DNA from: Phycisphaera sp.
GTDB taxonomy: Bacteria; Planctomycetota; Phycisphaerae; Phycisphaerales; Phycisphaeraceae
DNA: 64,000 bases
Assembly: GCA_016125215.1 (NCBI GenBank)
Contig: WGMF01000008.1
Coordinates: 50,681-114,680 of the forward strand
Direction: 5' to 3'
The position numbers and the translations under genes were made by a program. Shown here piece by piece: positions 42,075-50,178 of the stretch (position 1 is the first letter of the stretch; every line of letters begins with the position of its first letter). The notes beneath the pieces were generated by a model that saw only the letters and a program-made list of their open reading frames with translations, was not told the DNA's origin and made no database searches.

Positions 42075-42719
42075 ATGTCCCAGACGATGACCGCGATGGA
42101 TCGGATGTACCGCCACCAACGGCACATCTACGACCTGACGAGGGCTTACTACCTGTTAGGGCGAGACCGGATGCTGCGCGCGATGGGGGTCGAGCCGGGG
42201 CAGACGGTGCTGGAGGTCGGGTGTGGGACGGGCCGAAACCTGGCGAAGCTGCGCAAGATCGCGCCCGGGGCCAGGTTGTTCGGGCTTGACGCCTCGGAGC
42301 AGATGCTCGAAACCGCGCGTGCGAAGCTGGCCGACGGCGGGTCGGCGGTCGAGCTGCGGCACGTCCTGGCGGAAGATTTGGATTATCGGACGACCTTCGG
42401 CCTGGACAGGCCGTTTGACCATCTCTTCTTCAGTTACTCGCTCTCGATGATCCCGACGTGGCCTGAAGCGATCGACGCTGCGGTGCGGAACGTTCGGCCC
42501 GGTGGCTATATCCACGTGGTGGACTTCTGCGACCAGGCGGAGCTGCCGGGCTGGTTTGCGGGGTTGCTCAAGCGTTGGCTCGATCTTTTCGGCGTGCATT
42601 TTGAGCCGGGCGTGCTGGAAAGGTTTCACGATCTGCACGCGCGGGGCGTTCTGGAGGTCGAGGCGGTAACGCTGTTCAGGCGTTACGCGTACCGTGTGAG
42701 AGCGGCGGTCCGGGGTTGA
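42075..42719 (+). CDS. SAM-dependent methyltransferase, BtaB-like
   Basis: 214-residue class I methyltransferase. SAM motif LEVGCGTGRN at 46-55, then FGLDASEQML and the motif-II area HLFFSYSLSMIP. The N-terminal block MDRMYRHQRHIYDLTRAYYLLGRDRM closely resembles BtaB, which methylates diacylglyceryl-homoserine to the betaine lipid DGTS, a phosphorus-free membrane lipid. The partner gene btaA is not visible in the window, so this assignment rests on the N-terminal signature. Other lipid methyltransferases (PmtA-like) are possible. The gene stands alone before a long intergenic region. Confidence 0.8.
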   Translation: MSQTMTAMDRMYRHQRHIYDLTRAYYLLGRDRMLRAMGVEPGQTVLEVGCGTGRNLAKLRKIAPGARLFGLDASEQMLETARAKLADGGSAVELRHVLAEDLDYRTTFGLDRPFDHLFFSYSLSMIPTWPEAIDAAVRNVRPGGYIHVVDFCDQAELPGWFAGLLKRWLDLFGVHFEPGVLERFHDLHARGVLEVEAVTLFRRYAYRVRAAVRG

Positions 42720-42805
42720 TTGGAAGCGCACCCTTTATTTTCCCGGTGGGTTCTGAAAATAATTTCGGGTCCTATAACAAAGTGTTAGTGTCGGGTCGCC
42801 CGGAG

Positions 42806-42832
42806 AACACGGAAGCTTAAAAGCCGTGTTTT
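42806..42832. terminator. Hairpin with T-rich end after the methyltransferase gene
   Basis: AACACGG (42806-42812) and CCGTGTT (42824-42830) form a 7-bp stem, followed by TT C. It lies 87 nt after the stop codon; the short T-run makes it a weak candidate. Confidence 0.35.
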
Positions 42833-43040
42833 CGCGGTGATTTCGGGGTATTTGGCGGGTCTGTGCGTCCTGCGCGGTCTGGGGTGAAGGTAGGGGTTGT
42901 AGGGTCTGCGTGAAAATTTCTGACGGTAGGGGTTAAGCGGCGCTTAAGGCCTGTGGGGGTTTTGTCGATGGTGATGATCGAGCGGGCGACGAGGCCCGCG
43001 GAAAGGACGATTGAGGATCGTGTCCGATAAGCGCCGGTGC

Positions 43041-43062
43041 GAAAGAGATTGCTCATGGAGCG
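43041..43062 (+). promoter_or_regulatory. Sigma-28-like promoter candidate for flagellin
   Basis: GAAA, then 15 bases, then GCGATAA, close to the flagellar consensus TAAA-N15-GCCGATAA. A second box CCGATAAG lies at 43024. The message would have a leader of about 255 nt. Confidence 0.3.
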
Positions 43063-43133
43063 ATAAGCGTACCGAACAAATGGACGCGACACGAGAGTTG
43101 TCGAGGCCGGGCCGACGGGGTGAGTGTGACCCC

Positions 43134-43225
43134 AAGGCCGATTCGGGCAAACGTAGATGCCCGCCCCCAGGCCGGTGAATGCGAGTCGCGACGCATAGCC
43201 GGTGGAAAGGGAACGCAACGGCCTT
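43134..43225 (+). ncRNA. Candidate structured RNA leader of flagellin
   Basis: AAGGCCG (43134-43140) pairs with CGGCCTT (43219-43225) to close a region with two inner hairpins: CGGGCA / TGCCCG (43144-43163) and CCGG...ATGCG / CGCAT...CCGG (43172-43202). The words GGGCAAAC and GACGCATAGCC recall the c-di-GMP-I riboswitch, but the required short hairpin between them is missing. It might control flagellin mRNA; no family is assigned. Confidence 0.3.
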
Positions 43226-43325
43226 GTTTGAAATAAACGCATCCGCATTGGAACGGATTTGAGTAAACGTCACCAGGGCAGGAGCCCGAACAAACCCAAC
43301 CCCCGATCACGGAGGACACCCAACC

Positions 43326-44840
43326 ATGAGCCGCATCAACACCAACGTCAGTTCGCTAATTGGCCAGCGCATCCTGGGCCAACAGAACTCCAACCTCAAC
43401 AAGTCACTCGAACGCCTGAGCACGGGCCTGGCCATCAACCGTGGGGCGGACAACCCCGCCGGCCTGATCGCCAGTGAGAAGCTCCGCTCGGAGAAGGCGT
43501 CCATCGGCGCCGCCATCGGCAACGCCGAACGCGCCGACCAGGTCGTCAACATCGCCGAGGGCGGTTTGCAGGAGGTCAACTCCCTGCTGCTCGAGGTCCA
43601 GTCGCTCGTCGGTGAGACCGCCAACGAAGCGGGCCTCTCCACAGAGGAGCGTCAGGCCAACCAGCTGCAGATCGACTCGATCCTGCAGACCATCGACCGC
43701 ATCTCCTCGACCACAAGCTTCCAGGGCACCAAGCTGCTCAACGGAACGTACGACTTCAACATCACCGACCAGGACACCAAGGTCGCTGACTACAAGATCA
43801 ACGCCGCCAAGCTGACCTACAACGGCACACGCGACGTGAGCGTCGTTGTGACGCAGTCGGCCCAGCGAGGCGGTCTGTACCTCTCGACCGGCGGCGCCCT
43901 GGACCTGACCGACTCCGACTCTCGCTTCCGTTTCGAGGTCTCCGGCGCCAAGGGCTCGCGTGAGTTCACCTTTGCCTCGGGCACCACGCTGGCGGACATC
44001 GTCACCGCGGTCAACACCTTCAGCGATGTCACCGGCGTCTCGGCCGCCACGGCCACCGCCGCCGCGGGCACCGGCCTGTCCTTCAAGAGCACCGAGTTCG
44101 GCTCGACCAAGTTCGTCCAGATCAAGCTCAACGACGACGGCGGTCAGACCGGCTCGATCGTCGCGCTCTCCTCGACCAACGAAGCCACCGTCAGCACGAC
44201 CGCGGGTAACCGCACCGCCTTCTCCGCGGTGACCAACCCGATCCGCGACATCGGCCAGGACGTCGGGGCGATCATCAACGGCATCAGCGCCACGGCCGAC
44301 GGCAAGACCGCACGGATCAACACGGACTTCCTCGACCTGTCCATCCAGTTGACCACCGCCGGTGCCCAGACCCTGGCCACCATCGACGCCTTCACCATCA
44401 GCGGCGGCGGCGCCAAGTTCAACCTCGGCCCGAACGTCGACATCTCCAACCAGGTCAGCATCGGCGTCGGCAACGTCGCCACGCGAAACCTGGGCAACAT
44501 CACCGACGGCTACCTCAGCTCGCTGGCGTCGGGCAACACCTCCAACCTCGTCAACGGCGACCTCGAGTCGGCACAGAAGATCGTCAACTCCGCGATCGAC
44601 CAGATCTCCAGCCTGCGTGGGCGTCTGGGGGCCTTCCAGAAGAACATCGTCGGCGCGACCATCCGTTCGCTGGGTGTGGCCCTCGAAAACACCAGCGCCG
44701 CGGAGAGCTCGATCCGTGACACGGACTTTGCCGCCCAGACGGCCGAGTTGACCCGCTCGCAGATCCTGGTCAGCGCGTCGACCAACGTCCTGGCCATCGC
44801 CAACGCACAACCGCGATCAGTGCTGCAGCTGCTCCAGTAA
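43326..44840 (+). CDS. fliC: Flagellin
   Basis: 504 residues. Filament subunit with the conserved D0/D1 ends: MSRINTNVSSLIGQRILGQQ and LNKSLERLSTGLAINRGADN at the N-terminus, and SSIRDTDFAAQTAELTRSQI with VLAIANAQPRSVLQLLQ at the C-terminus. The middle (about 160-400) is Ala/Thr/Gly-rich and variable, as expected for the surface-exposed D2/D3 part. It is exported by the flagellar type III route. No other flagellar gene is in the window. Strong GGAGG site, a long leader and an intrinsic terminator make it a single-gene unit that is likely highly expressed. Confidence 0.97.
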   Translation: MSRINTNVSSLIGQRILGQQNSNLNKSLERLSTGLAINRGADNPAGLIASEKLRSEKASIGAAIGNAERADQVVNIAEGGLQEVNSLLLEVQSLVGETANEAGLSTEERQANQLQIDSILQTIDRISSTTSFQGTKLLNGTYDFNITDQDTKVADYKINAAKLTYNGTRDVSVVVTQSAQRGGLYLSTGGALDLTDSDSRFRFEVSGAKGSREFTFASGTTLADIVTAVNTFSDVTGVSAATATAAAGTGLSFKSTEFGSTKFVQIKLNDDGGQTGSIVALSSTNEATVSTTAGNRTAFSAVTNPIRDIGQDVGAIINGISATADGKTARINTDFLDLSIQLTTAGAQTLATIDAFTISGGGAKFNLGPNVDISNQVSIGVGNVATRNLGNITDGYLSSLASGNTSNLVNGDLESAQKIVNSAIDQISSLRGRLGAFQKNIVGATIRSLGVALENTSAAESSIRDTDFAAQTAELTRSQILVSASTNVLAIANAQPRSVLQLLQ

Positions 44841-44905
44841 AGCAAAAGACCGGCTCACACTCCGGAGCATCCGTCTCCGGACGGAGTTCCGACCACTGAT
44901 GCGGC

Positions 44906-44935
44906 GCGGCGGGTTCAACCCCGCCGCTTTTTTTT
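44906..44935 (+). terminator. Intrinsic terminator after flagellin
   Basis: GCGGCGGG (44906-44913), loop TTCAA, CCCGCCGC, then eight T (44928-44935). This is the best rho-independent terminator in the window and lies 65 nt after the flagellin stop. Confidence 0.92.
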
Positions 44936-45176
44936 GCGCGCACATCCCGGGCCTGAAGCCGTCGGCCAGAGTTTTACCAGCTTTTACACGCTTTGCGTTC
45001 AATTCGGCGCGGCCCTTAAAGGCTTGTCAGAGGCCTAACGACTTGTCATAGTGTCCACGTGGGATGGGGCGGACGGCGCACCCGACATCAGGAAAATTGG
45101 ACCCGACCGCGTCGGGTCACGCCCGTGTCGAGTCCGGTGATCCAGCCGAGCTGTGCGGGTGCGGGAGAAAGACGAC

Positions 45177-46715
45177 ATGCGGAATCACCGAGTCACCGCG
45201 GCAACTGTGTTGGGCCTGCTCTTTGGTCTGTTGGGCAACCCGACGCTCCGGGCGGGAACGTACACGATCGACCCCACGCAACGGCACCAGACCTTCGAGG
45301 GATTTGGCACCTGCCTGGCGTGGTGGGTCAACGACGAGTACCGCAGCGCCGCCTGGCAACAGGCCTATTTCCAGGACCTCGGCGCCAGCATCCTCCGCAT
45401 GGACATGGTCCCCTACGTGGCCTACGCACCCGACGCCAACGAACTGGCCAACACCAGCATCACCTTCGACGGCACCGCCAACGACCTGACCAAGCTCAAC
45501 TTCGCTTTCGACTGCGTCGCCACAGCCGGGCAGGTTGCCACCACGGGCAAGAATCTTCTCGGTGACAAGTTCAAACTCATCGGCACCGTCTGGACCCCGC
45601 CGCACTGGATGAAGACCAATGCCAACATCAACGACGCCAACAGCAGCGGCGGTTTCCTCACCCAGAGCGCGGACAACATCCAGCAGTTTGCCTACTACGT
45701 CGCCGCCTACGTCAAGGGCTTCGAGGCGACCTATGGCGTGCCGATGTATGGCATCACGATCCAGAACGAACCGACCCTCGCCACCGGCAACAACTCCTGC
45801 GTCTACACCCCCGAGCAGTACCACGACACCTTCCTCGCGGTTTCGCAGGAGTTCGCGCGTCAGGGCATCACCACCAAACTCTTCGGCCCAGAAACGGTCG
45901 GCGTCGACGGCGGCTCGCTCACCGCTCAGAACATGCAGTTTGTCAATGCCCTCCAGAACGACCCGCAAACCGCCGCGGCGCTCGACTTTTTCAGCGTCCA
46001 CGGCTACACGGCTAACGGGGCCGACCCCGGCGGCAATCGGCAACAGATGGCCGACTACTACAACCTCATCCAGGGCTTCGGCAAACAGAGCTGGCAGACC
46101 GAATCGTCGGGCTTCGGCCCCAACGAGTGGAAGAGCGCCGACGGCGACGGCGCACGCTGGATCGCCCGCGCCATCCACGAAGGACTGGCTTACGCCAACA
46201 ACAACGCCTGGCTCTACTGGCAGATGGTCATGGAGCCCAACCTCAGCGAAGATAGAAAGCGCCAGGTTCTCACCGAGATGCTCCCCGACGGCTCGGTCGA
46301 CACCACCAACCCCAAGTTCGCCGCGGTCGAGCACTACTTCCACTTCATCCGGCCCGGTGCTGTCCGCATCGACGCGGGCACCGACAACGTCACCGGCATC
46401 AACATCCTGGCGTTCCTCAATGAGACTGACCACACACTGACCGTGGTCATCCTTAACATGGGTTCGAACGATGAACAGGTCGACCTCAACCTGCCCGCCG
46501 ACCTGGACCTGACCCAGTTCGAGGTCTACCGCACGGACAACAGCCAGACCTTTGCCCACCTTGCCCCGCTGGTCGTGGACAACCACGCGCTGAGTTTCCA
46601 GATGCTCGGCGACGGCATCGTGACCCTGCACGGCCAGTACGCCCCCGTGCCCGAACCGGGGAGTTGCGTCCTCATTTTCACCGGCGTCGCGGCGCTGTTT
46701 CGCCGACGCAAGTAA
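45177..46715 (+). CDS. Secreted GH30 glycoside hydrolase with PEP-CTERM tail
   Basis: 512 residues. Signal peptide (about 1-26), then a GH30 catalytic barrel: FEGFGTCLAWW, GTVWTPPHWMKTN, acid/base Glu 198 in TIQNEPT, and nucleophile Glu 309 in SWQTESSG. A small beta domain follows (about 400-485). The C-terminus is VPEPGSC, a hydrophobic stretch and RRRK, the PEP-CTERM sorting signal read by exosortase. GH30 enzymes act on beta-glucosides, beta-1,6-glucans or glucuronoxylan; the exact substrate is unclear. It would be released or surface-bound. GGGAG lies about 9 nt before the ATG. Confidence 0.9.
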   Translation: MRNHRVTAATVLGLLFGLLGNPTLRAGTYTIDPTQRHQTFEGFGTCLAWWVNDEYRSAAWQQAYFQDLGASILRMDMVPYVAYAPDANELANTSITFDGTANDLTKLNFAFDCVATAGQVATTGKNLLGDKFKLIGTVWTPPHWMKTNANINDANSSGGFLTQSADNIQQFAYYVAAYVKGFEATYGVPMYGITIQNEPTLATGNNSCVYTPEQYHDTFLAVSQEFARQGITTKLFGPETVGVDGGSLTAQNMQFVNALQNDPQTAAALDFFSVHGYTANGADPGGNRQQMADYYNLIQGFGKQSWQTESSGFGPNEWKSADGDGARWIARAIHEGLAYANNNAWLYWQMVMEPNLSEDRKRQVLTEMLPDGSVDTTNPKFAAVEHYFHFIRPGAVRIDAGTDNVTGINILAFLNETDHTLTVVILNMGSNDEQVDLNLPADLDLTQFEVYRTDNSQTFAHLAPLVVDNHALSFQMLGDGIVTLHGQYAPVPEPGSCVLIFTGVAALFRRRK

Positions 46716-46895
46716 TGGGCCTTGCCGACGGTCGACGCTTCTAAGTGAATTTTCACGTCCCTCCCCCGGATGGCCGATATTATTGAACGTGGACGCTATG
46801 CGCGCACGCCAAAAGCACGCATCGACGCCCCGGGCGCATCAACGGGTACAATGTATGTTTGCAGGTTACGGGCACCTGGCCCGAGGGGTTCTTTC

Positions 46896-47603
46896 ATGGG
46901 CATGACACGACGCGAGTTTGTCTTGGCAGGACTGGCGCTGACCGCGACCGGGTGCGCCCAGCAGTCCGGGCTGACCGTGATCCGTCCCGGACCCGTCTGG
47001 CCTGAAACCGCGCCGCCCCGTTCAACCCTCCCGCCCCGCACCGCCGCGATCCCGCCCAAGCCACCCGTCACACCGACCGCCCCCGCGGCGGCGCTGCCCA
47101 TCCCCGCCATCGCCCGCGCCCAGTGGGCCAAGGCCGACCCCATTGCCTCTCGCATCAACCCCATCAACGGCATCGACCGCCTGACCGTCCACCACGAAGG
47201 CTCCACCGCCGTCTGGTTTGCCGACATGCCCGGCACACAGAACAGGCTCGAACTCATCCGACGCGAACACGTCAAGCGCGGTTGGGCGGACATCGGCTAC
47301 CACTTTGTCGTCGACCGCGCCGGCCGGGTGTGGCAGGGCAGAGACATCCGCTTCCAGGGCGCCCACGTCAAAGACCACAACGAGCACAACATCGGCGTCA
47401 TGGTCCTGGGCAACTTCGACATCCAGCAACCCACCGACGCGCAGCTCACCGCCCTGCGCAACACCGTCTCCCGTTTGATGAAGGTTTATCGCATCCCCGT
47501 CGGACGGGTCTACACCCACCAGGAACTCATGCCCACCGCCTGCCCCGGCAAGGCCCTGCAGCCCCGTATGGTCTCGCTGCGCCGCAACGGCAACCTCGCG
47601 TGA
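46896..47603 (+). CDS. N-acetylmuramoyl-L-alanine amidase-like lipoprotein (PGRP fold)
   Basis: 235 residues. The start MGMTRREFVLAGLALTATGC combines a twin-arginine motif (RR at 5-6) and a lipobox with Cys 20, so it is probably a Tat-exported lipoprotein. A Pro-rich linker (about 31-70) leads to an amidase_2/PGRP domain: His 99/100 (TVHHEGS), Tyr 135/His 136 (GYHFVVD), and TACPG with Cys 216, the zinc and catalytic positions. It should cut the amide bond between muramic acid and the stem peptide. The GAGGGG site 8 nt upstream fixes the start; a Met two codons later is possible. Confidence 0.88.
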   Translation: MGMTRREFVLAGLALTATGCAQQSGLTVIRPGPVWPETAPPRSTLPPRTAAIPPKPPVTPTAPAAALPIPAIARAQWAKADPIASRINPINGIDRLTVHHEGSTAVWFADMPGTQNRLELIRREHVKRGWADIGYHFVVDRAGRVWQGRDIRFQGAHVKDHNEHNIGVMVLGNFDIQQPTDAQLTALRNTVSRLMKVYRIPVGRVYTHQELMPTACPGKALQPRMVSLRRNGNLA

Positions 47604-47668
47604 GCGGCTGGGTCGGGTGATATAACATTCTGTAAGTACGATCCCGTTCCGCATGGGTCGACGGTGAT

Positions 47669-48307
47669 CTACCGCGCCGTGGCCACAGCCGTCTCGACCG
47701 GGTCGACCACGCCCGCCGCGATGAAGGCGGCTTTTCGCCTGCGGCACGTCTCGCACGATTTGCAGGGCTTGGTGCCGGCCATCTGACACGACCAGGCCTT
47801 CTCCCACGGCACGTCCTGTTGCACGCCCAGCTCCACGAGTTGCCGATCGGTCAGTTCCAACAGCGGTGTCTGCACCAGGGGTTGCTGGGGGTGTTCGAGT
47901 TCGACGGTCTGTTGGAGCAAGAGCACCTGCTCGCTGGTGCGGGTGATCGTGTTGAGGTCGGCGTTGGCCTGCACGGGCCAGATGACGCGCGGCGTGCCGA
48001 ACTCGATCGCACGCGCCAGGGCAATGAGCAGAATCTGCGGGCGGATCAGTGGCAGGCCCGAGCCGTCCTGCGTGCGCGCCGCACCCCGGCCCTGGAGATT
48101 GGGCAGGTCCATGACGTGGAACTGCTTGACCTTGTAGTGGTCGGCCTGTCTCCGAGCGTGTTCGAGCCTCACCGCGCCGCAAGCCCGGCCGTCCTTGACG
48201 TGCAGGAGCACCACGCGACCGGGGTCGGTCGACTCAAGACCCAGCGACGTGGCCACGAGGCTCCGCATGCCGCCGCTGGCCAAAATGAGCAGTTCCGGTT
48301 GAGGCAT
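47669..48307 (-). CDS. QueC-like protein with an altered PP-loop
   Basis: 212 residues. It resembles 7-cyano-7-deazaguanine synthase (QueC): an N-terminal nucleotide-loop region, VLLHVKDGR, LIRPQILLIALARAIEFG, and a C-terminal Cys-rich zinc site (WSCQMAG, PCKSCETCRRR). But the PP-loop, SGGxDS in active QueC, is SGGMRS here (11-16), with Arg in the Asp position. It may have lost the ATP-pyrophosphatase step or act on another substrate. The partner genes queD and queE are absent here. mobA lies 16 nt upstream on the same strand, so they are probably co-transcribed. Confidence 0.75.
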   Translation of the reverse strand: MPQPELLILASGGMRSLVATSLGLESTDPGRVVLLHVKDGRACGAVRLEHARRQADHYKVKQFHVMDLPNLQGRGAARTQDGSGLPLIRPQILLIALARAIEFGTPRVIWPVQANADLNTITRTSEQVLLLQQTVELEHPQQPLVQTPLLELTDRQLVELGVQQDVPWEKAWSCQMAGTKPCKSCETCRRRKAAFIAAGVVDPVETAVATAR

Positions 48308-48322
48308 CAAAGAGATTATCGG

Positions 48323-48910
48323 TCATCGCCCCCGGAAGGGTTGATCCTTTGGAACGGACCGGTTCGACAGATCGCTGGGGTGGTTGGCCTGGATCGCTGG
48401 GGGCAGTGTCGAGCCGTCGGGGAGTGTGACGACGTGGGCGTCCACCGCGTCGAGCAGCTTCCACATCGCACGCTCATCACGGCTCAAGCGAGATTGAACT
48501 TCGGGCAGGATCGCACGGTGATAGACCGCAAGCAGCGGTTGCCAAAGATCGGGCTTGAACGCACAGGCCAGTCGGCCCGGTTGTATCGCGTCTCGCAACG
48601 CCTCGACCCACGCGCGCTCCACACGCAACAGGTCGCAGGACAACAGAAGCAACCATTCATCTCTATCGGGCAGGTCGTGCAGCGCAGCCTGCAACCCACC
48701 CATCGGGCCAGTCCCCTCAAGCCGATCCGCAATTGTCCGCAGGCCAAGGTCGGCGTACTTGTCCGCGGCGTCCGCCACGACGGTCACACGCGAAAAGCCC
48801 GAGGCGATCCGCACAATCAACGGCTGCCCATCCAGAACCGCCCGCGCCTTGTCCGACCCGAAACGCGAACTCGCACCGCCGGCGAGGATGTAAGCGGGCA
48901 GATCGCTCAT
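48323..48910 (-). CDS. mobA: Molybdenum cofactor guanylyltransferase
   Basis: 195 residues. It has the nucleotidyltransferase start ILAGGASSRFGSDKA (8-22), the GPMGGLQAAL block, and LLLLSCDLLRV, where MobA proteins have CDMP/CDLP. It attaches GMP to molybdopterin to form the guanine dinucleotide cofactor. The sequence after CD is shorter on conserved residues than E. coli MobA, so a related NTP transferase is possible. The last codons carry one CTTCCGGGGG copy, read as FRG. First gene of the pair with the QueC-like gene. Confidence 0.83.
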   Translation of the reverse strand: MSDLPAYILAGGASSRFGSDKARAVLDGQPLIVRIASGFSRVTVVADAADKYADLGLRTIADRLEGTGPMGGLQAALHDLPDRDEWLLLLSCDLLRVERAWVEALRDAIQPGRLACAFKPDLWQPLLAVYHRAILPEVQSRLSRDERAMWKLLDAVDAHVVTLPDGSTLPPAIQANHPSDLSNRSVPKDQPFRGR

Positions 48911-48929
48911 GTTTGTCCCCAGTGACGGA

Positions 48930-50030
48930 TCACGCTTTGGATTGATCGTGGTAGTGGCACGACACGCAGTGACTCGATTCATCCGTGACCGTTTCGAGCA
49001 CCGGCGTTTGGTTCACACACCGCGCCATCACACGCACAGGCTCGCCCATCACGGTCACGCTCACCACGTCGCCCGAACCCGCACCCCGTGCAAGCTCGCG
49101 CGTCAGCGGGCACCGCTCGTGGAACGCGCAACCGCTCGGCGGATTGATCGGCGAGGGCACCTCACCCGGGAGCACGACCCGCTGTCGGTTGTCGTCCACA
49201 CTCGGGCTCGGCGCGGCGCTGAGCAGCGCCTTCGTATACGGGTGGCGCGGCTGGTTGTAGATCGCGTCCCGGCCAGCCAGTTCCACGATCTTGCCCAGGT
49301 ACATCACTGCCACACGGTCGCAGAAGTGTTCGATCACCGCGAGGTTGTGCGCGATGAAGAGATAGCTCAGCCCCAGTTCCTGTTGCAAATCCGAGAGCAG
49401 GTTGAGCACCTGCGACTGGATCGACACGTCCAGCGCACTGACCGGCTCGTCACACACGATAAATCTCGGTTCGAGCGACAACGCTCGCGCGATGCCGATG
49501 CGCTGGCGCTGACCGCCGGAGAACTCGTGCGGGTAGCGGTCGGCGTAGTCAGGCGACAGACCCACCCGTTCGAGCAGTTGCGCCACCCGTTCGTTGACCG
49601 CGTTGCCCTTAGCCAATTTGTGGACACGGATCGGTTCGCTGAGGATGCGCCCGACCGTCATGCGCGGGTTGAGCGAACCGACCGGGTCCTGGAAGACGAT
49701 CTGCATCTGCCGGCGTAGGGCCTTGAGTTCATCACGGTTTGCGGCAAAAACGTCTTTCCCATCGAACGCCACCGACCCCTGCGTCGCGGGGATCAGCCGG
49801 AGGATCGTTCGGCCCACGGTCGACTTGCCGCAGCCCGATTCGCCCACGAGCCCGAGCGTTTCGCCCTTATCCACAGCAAAGCTCACGTCGTCCACCGCTT
49901 TGACATACCCGACCGTCGAGCGGAGCAGCCCGCGCTTGACGGGGAAGTGGGTCTTGAGGTTGCACACTTCGACCAACGGCTTGCCATTGTCGGGGGTGCG
50001 CGGGTGTGTGGTGGATTGCGTTGCGGTCAT
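48930..50030 (-). CDS. Oligopeptide/dipeptide ABC transporter ATP-binding protein (OppF/DppF)
   Basis: 366 residues. ABC ATPase with Walker [10 protein letters not shown] (63-71), signature FSGGQRQR, Walker [13 protein letters not shown] and the switch His in LFIAHNL. The C-terminal oligopeptide extension ([31 protein letters not shown]) marks the OppF/DppF branch; it contains Cys residues typical of an Fe-S-like site in this family. It powers peptide import together with permeases and OppD, which are not next to it. A further Cys/His-rich tail ([12 protein letters not shown]) is unusual. Cytosolic side of the membrane. Confidence 0.93.
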   Translation of the reverse strand: MTATQSTTHPRTPDNGKPLVEVCNLKTHFPVKRGLLRSTVGYVKAVDDVSFAVDKGETLGLVGESGCGKSTVGRTILRLIPATQGSVAFDGKDVFAANRDELKALRRQMQIVFQDPVGSLNPRMTVGRILSEPIRVHKLAKGNAVNERVAQLLERVGLSPDYADRYPHEFSGGQRQRIGIARALSLEPRFIVCDEPVSALDVSIQSQVLNLLSDLQQELGLSYLFIAHNLAVIEHFCDRVAVMYLGKIVELAGRDAIYNQPRHPYTKALLSAAPSPSVDDNRQRVVLPGEVPSPINPPSGCAFHERCPLTRELARGAGSGDVVSVTVMGEPVRVMARCVNQTPVLETVTDESSHCVSCHYHDQSKA

Positions 50031-50053
50031 GGGGCGGTATCGAGTGGGGAGTA

Positions 50054-50170
50054 TTTCACGCCAAGCTCGCCAAGAGCGCCAAGAGGGTCAGGTGTCGAGC
50101 CATTGATGATTTATGATTGATGATCTCAAAGTCAATTCCACTTGGCGTCCTTGGCGAGCTTGGCGTGAAA
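50054..50170. repeat. Inverted repeat, GCCAAG family
   Basis: Left arm 50056-50085 (CACGCCAAGCTC, GCCAAGAGC, GCCAAGAGG), right arm 50138-50170 (CACTTGGCGT, CCTTGGCGA, GCTTGGCGTGAA). The inner part ATTGATGATTTATGATTGAT is shared, inverted, with the element at 41077-41221. Confidence 0.85.
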
Positions 50171-50178
50171 CTCTTTCT

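Larger units (their letters stand above)
42833..43325. other. Long leader/intergenic region upstream of flagellin
   Basis: 493 bp without a convincing ORF. It holds a sigma-28-like promoter candidate (43041-43062), a region able to fold into a closed multi-stem structure (43134-43225), a small hairpin ATCCG / CGGAT (43241-43258), and a good ribosome site GGAGG at 43311-43315, 10 nt before the flagellin ATG. Confidence 0.55.

Noticed and set aside
43134..43225. c-di-GMP-I riboswitch upstream of flagellin
   Set aside because: GGGCAAAC and GACGCATAGCC look similar, but 37 nt lie between them without the short capped hairpin of that fold, and GGGCA pairs better with the nearby TGCCC. Kept only as an unassigned structured leader.
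43404..44810. 468-codon minus-strand frame opposite flagellin
   Set aside because: Shadow of the flagellin codons, with biased Val/Gly/Asp composition and no start signals.
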